Of a stretch of 5,269 nt of DNA, positions 1 through 4,931 are shown piece after piece (within the stretch, counting starts at the first letter, position 1; each line of letters opens with the position of its first letter). The stretch is taken from assembly GCA_946478915.1 (NCBI GenBank), contig CAMLER010000401.1, forward strand, positions 1 through 5,269, in the 5' to 3' direction. The position numbers were made by a program, and so were the translations under genes. The notes beneath the pieces are model-generated. The model did no database searches, was not told where the DNA came from, and was given only the letters and a program-made list of their open reading frames with translations. Origin of the DNA: an uncultured Chryseolinea sp. GTDB lineage: Bacteria; Bacteroidota; Bacteroidia; Cytophagales; Cyclobacteriaceae.

Positions 1-273
1 TTCTGACGAATTACCAATGTTCTTCTTGCTTGCCTCAATTGCCCTTCTCAACCGGAAGTACCGCACCAAACCAAGCGCCATTATAAGAAGCCCGACAACA
101 ATGACCGGCGGCCCAACAATGGTCCAAAAAGAACTCTTCACAACGGGACCGAGAGTAGAACCTGCTACCAGGAAATACAGTCCTGTTCTGATATAAGCAA
201 GCAGTGTCGTTTCATTCGCCAGCTTCGTTCGTTCGATGGCGAGATATTCGCGAAGGACTAAGTCTTTGTTCAT
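1..273 (-). CDS. DUF202 family (YidH-like) membrane protein, 3' end cut by window edge
   Basis: Reading the minus strand from the ATG at 273-271 gives 91 codons with no stop before base 1, so the C-terminus lies outside the window. It begins MNKDLVLREYLAIERTKLAN. The stretch ERTxLAxxxxLLAYxRTGL at residues 14-32 is the hallmark of DUF202/YidH small inner-membrane proteins. Two hydrophobic segments follow, about residues 31-46 and 50-72, and then a basic stretch (RYFRLRRAIEASKK, 71-84) that probably faces the cytoplasm. Family members are usually about 90-130 residues, so little is likely to be missing. The molecular function of the family is unknown. The gene is transcribed away from the Crp/Fnr gene and may simply be an unrelated neighbour. 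There is no Shine-Dalgarno sequence upstream, as is usual in Bacteroidota. I am confident of the family and know nothing of the role. Confidence 0.85.
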   Translation of the reverse strand, partial: MNKDLVLREYLAIERTKLANETTLLAYIRTGLYFLVAGSTLGPVVKSSFWTIVGPPVIVVGLLIMALGLVRYFRLRRAIEASKKNIGNSSE

Positions 274-308
274 CTTTGTGTTTCAATTAGTTACAGGTAT
301 AATGAGAT

Positions 309-323
309 CGCTCAGTCCGAGCG
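309..323. repeat. Short inverted repeat in the divergent intergenic region
   Basis: CGCTC-AGTCC-GAGCG is a perfect 5-bp inverted repeat with a 5-base spacer. T308 and A324 can add a sixth pair. It lies between the starts of the DUF202 gene and the Crp/Fnr gene, about 65 bases before the latter. It could be an operator half-site pair or a small leader hairpin. It has no T-run, so it is not a convincing terminator. The rest of 274-387 holds only weak promoter-like matches: TATAATG at 298-304, 19 bases after TTTG 275-278, and TAACTTTA at 344-351. Confidence 0.35.
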
Positions 324-387
324 AAAGCGTCTGTCCTATGAATTAACTTTACAAAATTCGTGTTCTAAATACTTATTTGCCAGAAAT

Positions 388-1023
388 ATGACAACCACCG
401 ACCTTGAACCGGCTGAATTCTCGATCAGCTCTACACTTCTTGAAAAACTCAAAAAAGAAGGTACGATCAAAACCTTTGCTCCTGATACGGTGCTCATCGA
501 TGAAAACGATTACATCAAATTTGTACCCATTGTTCTGAATGGGTCGATAAAGGTTTTCAAGGTTGACGAAGAGGGCCGGGAGATGCTGTTGTACTACATA
601 AAGCCTGGTGAAAGTTGTGTTATGTCATTTCTCGGTGCCACCTGCAACGGAACAAGTAAAATTAAAGCGGTCGTTGAAGAAAAGGCCGAAGTATTGGTTT
701 TGCCGGTACATAAGGCCATAGATCTGGTTCGCGAGAACCCGCAGTGGACTCAGTTTATTTTCGAGCTATACAACAGACGATTCGAAGAACTTTTGTCGGT
801 AGTGAATGCAATCGCCTTTCAAAAGATGGATGTTAGACTTTATGAGCTTTTGAAAACGAAAGTTAAAATGCTCAAGACCGACGAACTAAATCTGACACAT
901 CAGCAACTGGCAGACGAACTCGGCACTGCCCGTGAGGTGGTGTCGCGCCTGCTTAAGCAACTGGAGCGCGACAACAAAATTTCGTTAGGCAGAAATAAGA
1001 TCAAGATTCTCGAGGCTATGTGA
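388..1023 (+). CDS. Crp/Fnr family transcriptional regulator
   Basis: The product is 211 residues, a normal length for a Crp/Fnr regulator. The N-terminal half (about 10-130) is a cyclic-nucleotide-binding-type beta-barrel: it reads VLNGSIKVFKVDEEGREMLLYYIKPGES at 49-76, the usual sensor-domain pattern. A dimerisation helix spans about 115-145. The C-terminal winged helix has LTHQQLADELGTAREVVSRL at 169-188 as the helix-turn-helix, with the R-E-x-x-S-R recognition-helix signature of the family. The typical phosphate-binding residues of true cAMP receptors are not evident. There are only two cysteines, C77 and C86, both in the sensor barrel, so a 4Fe-4S cluster of the E. coli Fnr type (four Cys) is unlikely. 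The gene heads a run of sulfur-transport genes on the same strand, 64 bases before the likely TauE start, and probably controls them. The ligand is unknown; redox, sulfane sulfur or NO are possibilities. Confidence 0.92.
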   Translation: MTTTDLEPAEFSISSTLLEKLKKEGTIKTFAPDTVLIDENDYIKFVPIVLNGSIKVFKVDEEGREMLLYYIKPGESCVMSFLGATCNGTSKIKAVVEEKAEVLVLPVHKAIDLVRENPQWTQFIFELYNRRFEELLSVVNAIAFQKMDVRLYELLKTKVKMLKTDELNLTHQQLADELGTAREVVSRLLKQLERDNKISLGRNKIKILEAM

Positions 1024-1055
1024 CTATAGTTACTGATTGCTCCTGATAGTAGATC

Positions 1056-1063
1056 TAATTTTG
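1056..1063 (+). promoter_or_regulatory. Candidate Bacteroidota -7 box before the TauE/SafE gene
   Basis: TAATTTTG matches the Bacteroidota primary-sigma -7 consensus TAnnTTTG at every fixed position. The -33 element is weak: the best match is TTG at 1037-1039, with a 16-base spacer that is shorter than usual. Transcription from here would begin near 1070, leaving a leader of about 18 bases before the ATG at 1088. The box lies inside the longest open frame (TTG at 1037), which argues against that start. Confidence 0.45.
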
Positions 1064-1087
1064 TACTGCAAATTAGAAATGCTATTT

Positions 1088-1891
1088 ATGGAGATCGTGG
1101 GCTTTGTGGCGTCAGTTCTGATGGGACTTTCACTTGGGTTGATCGGTGGCGGTGGATCTATACTCACTGTTCCCATTCTTGTGTACCTGTTCGGAATTAG
1201 TCCTCTCCTTTCAACTTCTTACTCGCTTTTCGTTGTAGGTGTTACAAGTCTGATTGGCTCATACTCGCATTTCAAGAAAGGCAACCTTGATATTAAGACT
1301 GCATTGATCTTTGGCATTCCGTCAATTGTATCCGTGTATGCAGTCCGCAAGTTTGTCGTTCCCATCATTCCCGACCCTGTTTTCTCAATTGGAGAACTAC
1401 TAATAACGAAAAGTATTTTCGTGCTCATTGTATTCTCTGTACTCATGGTCCTGGCAGCGCTTTCAATGATTAGAAGAAGTAAAAGGGAAGTGCTGGATTG
1501 CGAAAAAAAGGTCAGCTATAATTTTCCGCTGATCGTCGCCGAAGGCATCGGTGTCGGAGCGATAACCGGGCTTGTTGGTGCGGGTGGCGGATTCCTGATT
1601 ATTCCAGCGCTCGTGCTTTTCGGAGGATTGTGCATGAAGAAGGCTGTGGGAACTTCTCTTCTCATTATTGCATTGAAATCATTGATTGGCTTTACCGGCG
1701 ATCTCGGATCTGACCTTCAGCTCGACTTCCCGTTCATGCTAATATTTGCTGGGCTTGCAACTATCGGAATCATAGTGGGAACGCTGATATCTAAACACAT
1801 CTCTAATGAAAAATTGAAACCTGCGTTTGGGTGGTTTGTGCTAGCCATGGGTCTTTATATCATCAGCAAAGAAATACTTTTTACAGCTTAA
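1088..1891 (+). CDS. TauE/SafE family sulfur-anion exporter (sulfite exporter-like permease)
   Basis: From the ATG at 1088 the product is 267 residues, typical of TauE/SafE permeases. It shows the internal duplication of that family: GLIGGGGSILTVPIL at 17-31 and GLVGAGGGFLIIPAL at 161-175 are equivalent glycine-rich motifs in the two halves. About eight membrane segments can be traced, with a basic cytoplasmic loop (RRSKREVLDCEKK, 129-141) between the halves. Family members have been linked to efflux of sulfite, sulfoacetate or related organosulfur anions, and some may import sulfur compounds, so direction and substrate are inference here. The open frame extends upstream to a TTG at 1037 and an ATG at 1079. 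I prefer 1088 because the protein then starts MEIVGFVASVLMGLSLG, directly at the first membrane helix, and because the longer frame would run through a -7 promoter box. A 20-base gap separates it from the DUF6132 gene, consistent with cotranscription. Confidence 0.9.
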   Translation: MEIVGFVASVLMGLSLGLIGGGGSILTVPILVYLFGISPLLSTSYSLFVVGVTSLIGSYSHFKKGNLDIKTALIFGIPSIVSVYAVRKFVVPIIPDPVFSIGELLITKSIFVLIVFSVLMVLAALSMIRRSKREVLDCEKKVSYNFPLIVAEGIGVGAITGLVGAGGGFLIIPALVLFGGLCMKKAVGTSLLIIALKSLIGFTGDLGSDLQLDFPFMLIFAGLATIGIIVGTLISKHISNEKLKPAFGWFVLAMGLYIISKEILFTA

Positions 1892-1911
1892 TTATTAATC
1901 GAAAAAAGATC

Positions 1912-2121
1912 ATGAAATATCTTAAATGGATAATTGGAATTATTGTAGGTGCGGCAGCTGGTTTTACTTATTGGTACTTTATCGGTTGTAATTCGGAAAC
2001 GTGTGCCATTACCTCTTCACCCATTAACAGCAGCATATACGGAGGTCTTTTCGGTATCCTTTTAGTCAACTCTTTCTCTGGGAGAAAAAAGGAAAGCACC
2101 GAAAACAAATCATCATTATGA
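1912..2121 (+). CDS. DUF6132 family small membrane protein
   Basis: This is a 69-residue protein starting MKYLKWIIGIIVGAAAGFTY. A membrane helix covers about 5-24. The motif GCNSETCAITSSPINSS follows at 25-41, with cysteines C26 and C31. A second hydrophobic segment (IYGGLFGILLVNSF, 42-55) comes next, and the tail is charged (GRKKESTENK). The pattern helix, then GCxxxxCxITSxPxxSxxYG, then helix is what I recognise as DUF6132, a family common in Bacteroidota with no established function. The two cysteines would lie just outside the first helix. The frame is open further upstream to 1831, but that extension overlaps the end of the TauE/SafE gene and reads as non-membrane, out-of-character sequence, so 1912 is the better start. 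Its place between two sulfur transport genes suggests an accessory role in sulfur transport, which is inference. Confidence 0.8.
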   Translation: MKYLKWIIGIIVGAAAGFTYWYFIGCNSETCAITSSPINSSIYGGLFGILLVNSFSGRKKESTENKSSL

Positions 2122-2176
2122 CCTCGGATACCAAAGATCTTAGCAACATCTAATCTTACATTTCATTAAAAACCAT

Positions 2177-2746
2177 ATGTTAGAAATTATTCGTCAACCA
2201 TGGCCGTGGTATGTAGCAGGCGCATTGATAGGGCTTACAGTTCCGGCGTTACTATTAATTGGAAACAAACACTTTGGTATATCATCGTCACTCAGGCACA
2301 TTTGTGCCGCGTGTATTCCCGGAAATGTTTCCTTCTTTAAATACGACTGGAAAAAAGAAGCATGGAATTTGTTTTTTGTCGCCGGGATTTTTGTTGGAGG
2401 TCTGGTAGCGACGCAGCTCTTGAGCAACCCTGATCCAATTGCTGTTGCTTCACAAACTGTTAAAGATCTGGAGGCATTAAACATTCAGGTCGATCATAAC
2501 CTGATGCCTTCCTCAATCTTTAACATTGAAAATCTCTTTAGCCTAAAAGGCCTGATCTTCTTCGTTATCGGAGGATTCCTTGTCGGGTTTGGAACTCGCT
2601 ACGCTGGAGGATGTACTTCCGGTCATTCGATCATGGGACTGTCTACGTTGCAATGGCCGTCGTTGGTTGCGACATGCTGCTTCATGGTTGGAGGTTTCGC
2701 AATGGTGCACTTTGTATTTCCATGGATCATGTCAATCATCGGATAA
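2177..2746 (+). CDS. YeeE/YedE family sulfur transporter, N-terminal-half type subunit
   Basis: The product is 189 residues. Membrane segments lie at about 11-29, 62-82, 124-143 and 161-187. The motif GFGTRYAGGCTSGHSIMGLS at 137-156 is the signature of YeeE/YedE proteins and contains C146. A second cysteine pair, C43 and C46, lies in RHICAACIPG (40-49), and C167/C168 sit in the last helix. In the single-chain family member YeeE/TsuA, a thiosulfate importer, membrane-embedded cysteines pass thiosulfate through the protein. This protein covers only about half the length of that fold, and the next gene supplies the other half, as in PmpA/PmpB-type pairs. A 55-base gap follows the DUF6132 gene and only 12 bases separate it from the next gene, so the pair is almost certainly cotranscribed. 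Thiosulfate or another sulfane-sulfur species is the likely substrate. The region 83-118 is a less hydrophobic loop. Confidence 0.9.
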   Translation: MLEIIRQPWPWYVAGALIGLTVPALLLIGNKHFGISSSLRHICAACIPGNVSFFKYDWKKEAWNLFFVAGIFVGGLVATQLLSNPDPIAVASQTVKDLEALNIQVDHNLMPSSIFNIENLFSLKGLIFFVIGGFLVGFGTRYAGGCTSGHSIMGLSTLQWPSLVATCCFMVGGFAMVHFVFPWIMSIIG

Positions 2747-2758
2747 AAAATTTCAAAG

Positions 2759-3262
2759 ATGAAAAATTTAGAAGTTAATAAACCAGTTCAACTCTCGCAT
2801 CCAATTGAATGTGAGGCTCCAAATGACCAGATTGAAAGAGAAAGTCTGGTGATCTCAAATTTAAAGTACCTCATCCTTGGGGTCGTCTTCGGAATTGTAT
2901 TCGTCAAAGCCGAGATCATTTCCTGGTACCGCATTCAGGAAATGTTTCGACTCCATTCCTTCCATATGTATGGGGTAATAGGTACTGCGGTCATTGTTGG
3001 AATGATCTCCGTGTGGCTGATAAAGAAATTTAACGTTAGGACGGTACAGAATGAGACCGTAATATTCCATGAAAAGAAATTTCATTGGGGAAATGTTATT
3101 GGTGCACTGATCTTCGGATTGGGATGGGCGCTTACGGGCGCATGTCCAGGACCGTTGTTCGCGCAGATCGGTAGCGGGTTCGTTGTTGTGGCGGTCACGC
3201 TGTTAAGCGCTATTGCGGGAACGTGGGTATACGGAGTGCTGCGGGAGAAATTACCACATTGA
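2759..3262 (+). CDS. DUF6691 / YeeE-YedE family sulfur transporter, second subunit
   Basis: The product is 167 residues. A hydrophilic N-terminus of about 33 residues, including C18, precedes the first membrane helix (about 36-51). Further helices lie at about 71-89, 110-127 and 138-160. GLGWALTGACPGPLFAQIGSG at 120-140 is the C-terminal-half signature of YeeE/YedE proteins and holds C129, the counterpart of the GGC cysteine in the preceding protein. Together the two proteins reconstitute the pseudo-symmetric YeeE/YedE architecture, each half bringing one conserved Cys motif (GGCTSGH and GACPGP). The most likely role is one half of a heteromeric inner-membrane transporter for thiosulfate or a related sulfur anion. 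The start follows the previous stop by 12 bases with no Shine-Dalgarno sequence. It is the last gene of the plus-strand run, and a hairpin terminator lies just beyond. Confidence 0.9.
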   Translation: MKNLEVNKPVQLSHPIECEAPNDQIERESLVISNLKYLILGVVFGIVFVKAEIISWYRIQEMFRLHSFHMYGVIGTAVIVGMISVWLIKKFNVRTVQNETVIFHEKKFHWGNVIGALIFGLGWALTGACPGPLFAQIGSGFVVVAVTLLSAIAGTWVYGVLREKLPH

Positions 3263-3286
3263 TTAAGCGCAAAGGTAATGAACAAA

Positions 3287-3316
3287 AAGAAGGGTTCTCG
3301 TGAGAAAACCCTTCTT
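3287..3316. terminator. Terminator hairpin between convergent operons
   Basis: AAGAAGGGTT at 3287-3296 is perfectly complementary to AACCCTTCTT at 3307-3316, a 10-bp stem closed by 10 bases in which CTC and GAG may pair further. An outer 6-bp repeat, GATTAA 3261-3266 with TTAATC 3322-3327, flanks it. Read on the minus strand the hairpin is followed by a T-rich run (TTTTTGTT), which makes it a good intrinsic terminator for the DsrE-ending operon. On the plus strand the tail is weaker (CTTCATTAAT). It probably serves both operons. Confidence 0.85.
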
Positions 3317-3337
3317 CTTCATTAATCTGATTTATAA

Positions 3338-3742
3338 TTACAAGTCAAATTTAATATAGCCATCCTTCTCAAGCTTCAATGATTCCAGTATACCGTTCCT
3401 AACTGTCACAACCTGGCTTGGAAGCAGCTTCGGATCAACAGCCATCTGTTCAAGCGAAAGACCACACGCCACAAGCTTTATCTTAGGATTTGTTAATGCC
3501 ATCTTTACAACAGAATGTTCCTCCGCCAGTGCTTTAACGGACTCGCCACACAATATTACTCGCGCTTCAGATAACTTGACACCTTCAGCATCTGATTGCC
3601 GTACAGCGTCCTCGATGGCTTTAAGATAATTTACTTTGGAAATTAAGAACACATATTTGCCGTCATTTTTCGTTTGCGCATTTACAAACAGAACGGAAAC
3701 TAAAATCAATAAGCCAGTGGTTAGACTAATTCTTTTCATCAT
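3338..3742 (-). CDS. Exported DsrE/DsrF-like family protein
   Basis: The product is 134 residues. It starts MMKRISLTTGLLILVSVLFV, a classical Sec signal peptide with cleavage probably after NA at 21-22, leaving a mature domain of about 112 residues. That matches a single DsrE-like domain. The fold's features are visible: a first strand (KYVFLISKV, 29-37), a second (ARVILCGESVKAL, 60-72, C65), then IKLVACGLSL at 88-97 with C93 at the place of the family's active cysteine, and a C-terminal SQVVTVRNGILESLKLEKDGY. Cytoplasmic DsrE/TusD proteins carry sulfur as a Cys persulfide, so an exported version would be expected to bind or carry sulfane sulfur in the periplasm. That is inference. The gene starts inside the end of the DoxX gene (17-base overlap), so translation is probably coupled. 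It is the last gene before the terminator. Two consecutive ATG codons begin the frame, and either could be used. Confidence 0.88.
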   Translation of the reverse strand: MMKRISLTTGLLILVSVLFVNAQTKNDGKYVFLISKVNYLKAIEDAVRQSDAEGVKLSEARVILCGESVKALAEEHSVVKMALTNPKIKLVACGLSLEQMAVDPKLLPSQVVTVRNGILESLKLEKDGYIKFDL

Positions 3743-4142
3743 AATTTATTTCTCTATTCTTGTCAAACTGATTGAAAATAAAAAATAGCAACGCACCCGC
3801 TATTGCTACATTCTTAAAAAGCGGACCTATTGTTTCCAATCCCTGCAATTGAACGGAAACAGTAATGGGTACAAGCAATACAAAGAGAAGTATTGCGGCT
3901 GGACGGGTGAATTGATTGAAGATGAGCAGCAGGCCTCCTATCAGTAAGCCAAGACCGACCGCAATAACTAAAACTTGCGGATCAACGAAAGTTGGAAAGA
4001 ACCCATACATTGACGACGCAATCAAACGTTTTGCGACACCCTCCGGGACTATGACATGGTTAAGGCCCGCCACCAGGAAAATGCCACTCAGCATTACCCT
4101 GAGCACGATTATACTGCTCCGTGATACAACCACACTATTCAT
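3726..4142 (-). CDS. DoxX family membrane protein
   Basis: The product is 138 residues with four membrane segments at about 11-29, 56-75, 81-98 and 108-125, the DoxX/DoxD topology. Family features include LRVMLSGIFLVAGLNHVIVP at 14-33, the G-rich helix VGLGLLIGGLLLIF at 62-75, and the closing GPLFKNVAIAGALLFF at 106-121. DoxD-type proteins form part of thiosulfate:quinone oxidoreductase in Acidianus, and actinobacterial DoxX proteins associate with thiol-redox partners. Many DoxX proteins have no known function. This one has no cysteine at all, so any thiol chemistry must come from its partners. It overlaps the TlpA gene upstream by 8 bases (its ATG precedes that gene's TAG) and the DsrE gene downstream by 17 bases. 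That points to a single translationally coupled unit and probably a stoichiometric complex. The C-terminal tail is short and charged. Confidence 0.87.
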   Translation of the reverse strand: MNSVVVSRSSIIVLRVMLSGIFLVAGLNHVIVPEGVAKRLIASSMYGFFPTFVDPQVLVIAVGLGLLIGGLLLIFNQFTRPAAILLFVLLVPITVSVQLQGLETIGPLFKNVAIAGALLFFIFNQFDKNREINYDEKN

Positions 4143-4632
4143 TGGCCAGCGCTTTTAATTGATTGACAATTTCATCACCACTATAATCAGCCATCCCAAT
4201 ATGCTTCGCTACAGTGTTTCCATTCTTATCAATAATAAATGTCGCAGGAATCGATGAGACCATGAATGGATACTCCTGACCTGGAAAGTAAACATTAAAA
4301 TCAAGCTTGCGTTTTGTCATGAATTTCATTGCCTTTTCACGGTCCTCATCGAAGGAAACCATGACAAATTCCACATCAACACCTTTTAATTTACCTTTCA
4401 ATTCCTGTATAGAAGGCATTTCTGCAATACACGGCGGACACCAGCTCGCCCAGTTATTTACAAAAACTACCTTACCTTTTAAACTTTCAAATGCAATGGG
4501 CTGATTGTCGGAATTTACCAACTCTACAGGAAGCAATGGCTTCACTGCGAACGACTTCCGAAAACCAAATGCCGCCACAACTGCCGCTACGGCCAGTACA
4601 ATGACAGTAATCATAAACTTTTGTCTCTTCAT
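4135..4632 (-). CDS. TlpA-like thiol-disulfide oxidoreductase, membrane-anchored or exported
   Basis: The product is 165 residues. The N-terminal segment MKRQKFMITVIVLAVAAVVA is a positively charged start followed by a hydrophobic helix (about 6-23). There is no lipobox Cys, so it acts either as an uncleaved anchor or as a signal peptide. The thioredoxin-like TlpA/ResA domain covers about 34-163. VVFVNNWASWCPPCIAEMPS at 55-74 carries the active-site pair C65-P-P-C68, and SSIPATFIID at 126-135 has the cis-proline, P129, expected opposite the active site. The WCPPC motif is typical of reducing TlpA/ResA-type proteins that keep exported thiols reduced. It is the first gene of the minus-strand operon, with DoxX and exported DsrE following in overlapping frames, so its likely target is the thiols of the DsrE-like protein or a small sulfur compound. 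An AAATAAAG stretch precedes the ATG by a few bases rather than a clear Shine-Dalgarno sequence. Confidence 0.92.
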   Translation of the reverse strand: MKRQKFMITVIVLAVAAVVAAFGFRKSFAVKPLLPVELVNSDNQPIAFESLKGKVVFVNNWASWCPPCIAEMPSIQELKGKLKGVDVEFVMVSFDEDREKAMKFMTKRKLDFNVYFPGQEYPFMVSSIPATFIIDKNGNTVAKHIGMADYSGDEIVNQLKALANE

Positions 4633-4649
4633 AAGCTTTATTTAAAGAG

Positions 4650-4657
4650 CAAAGGTG
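4650..4657 (-). promoter_or_regulatory. Candidate -7 box for the TlpA-DoxX-DsrE operon
   Basis: On the minus strand this reads CACCTTTG, matching TAnnTTTG at five of six fixed positions. It lies 18-25 bases before the ATG, a reasonable distance for a short leader. No good -33 TTG is visible upstream, so an activator may be required. The leader contains the palindrome CTTTA-TT-TAAAG (4636-4647, plus strand). Confidence 0.35.
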
Positions 4658-4678
4658 GGCTTACTGAGCGTACTTGTC

Positions 4679-4694
4679 AGTGATGATTGTCACA
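4679..4694. promoter_or_regulatory. Candidate Crp/Fnr-family operator
   Basis: AGTGA-TGATTG-TCACA matches the Crp-type dyad TGTGA-N6-TCACA at nine of ten half-site positions and is a perfect GTGA-N6-TCAC palindrome. It lies 47 bases upstream of the TlpA start, just behind the candidate -7 box, a position that suits an activator. A second, weaker dyad, GTAACT-AA-AGTCAC, occurs at 4716-4729. The Crp/Fnr protein encoded at 388-1023 is an obvious candidate regulator, but Bacteroidota members of the family recognise varied sites, so the assignment is inference. Confidence 0.45.
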
Positions 4695-4716
4695 GAGGCT
4701 ACTTTACACACCTTTG
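4687..4716 (+). promoter_or_regulatory. Weak candidate rightward promoter
   Basis: TTG at 4687-4689 is followed after 19 bases by CACCTTTG at 4709-4716, which fits the Bacteroidota -33/-7 spacing with one mismatch in the -7 box. Transcripts would run toward the Tat-signal gene with a leader of about 260 bases. The CACCTTTG here is the exact inverted copy of the box at 4650-4657. Confidence 0.25.
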
Positions 4717-4850
4717 TAACTAAAGTCACTGAAACTGGAAGCCACGAATCCGACCTTTGATTTTTGAAATGATGAAAACAAGTGTATTATATTTAAATAT
4801 TGATAGTTGTTATTAGTCCTACGTTCTGGTGTCCTTCAAAATTCTAAGAA

Positions 4851-4881
4851 AGGGTATAGGAATATCGATTAAGGTATAAGG
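4851..4881. repeat. GGTATA direct repeats, 20 bases apart
   Basis: AGGGTATAGG (4851-4860) and AAGGTATAAGG (4871-4881) share GGTATA at an exact 20-base interval, close to two helical turns. An inverted copy, TATACCTT, occurs at 4946-4953. Same-face spacing upstream of a gene is typical of tandem activator sites, but no known motif is recognised. Outside these repeats and the dyads listed separately, I see no gene in the 353-base stretch 4633-4985. Confidence 0.35.
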
Positions 4882-4931
4882 CGTTAACAACTGCCATTAA
4901 CCCATCGTGCTTATTCTTATTTTTTTGAACT

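Noticed and set aside
1037..1087. N-terminal extension of the TauE/SafE frame from TTG 1037 or ATG 1079
   Set aside because: It would place extra polar residues before the first helix and run across a -7 promoter box. The 1088 ATG gives a family-typical start.
1831..1911. Upstream extension of the DUF6132 frame into the TauE gene
   Set aside because: The added residues overlap the exporter gene out of frame and bear no relation to the small membrane protein. ATG 1912 leads directly into the first helix.
1219..2484. Minus-strand frames opposite the TauE and YeeE genes (1219-1446 and 2194-2484)
   Set aside because: They are antisense shadows; the translations show no recognisable domain and the plus-strand genes are certain.
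2580..2762. Plus-strand 60-codon frame within the YeeE gene
   Set aside because: It is a shadow in another frame of a strongly conserved gene; the Trp/Cys/Arg-rich translation has no recognisable family.
2861..3285. Minus-strand frames opposite the DUF6691 gene (2861-3085 and 3082-3285)
   Set aside because: They are antisense shadows of a clear coding gene with no family features. The second also reaches beyond that gene's stop into the convergent gap.
3916..4504. Plus-strand frames opposite the DoxX and TlpA genes (3916-4158 and 4307-4504)
   Set aside because: They are antisense shadows of well-supported genes, without membrane, signal or domain features.
4769..4816. Possible 15-codon leader peptide starting at ATG 4769
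   Set aside because: It is too short, with no conserved feature or nearby attenuator hairpin, and can be explained by chance in AT-rich DNA.
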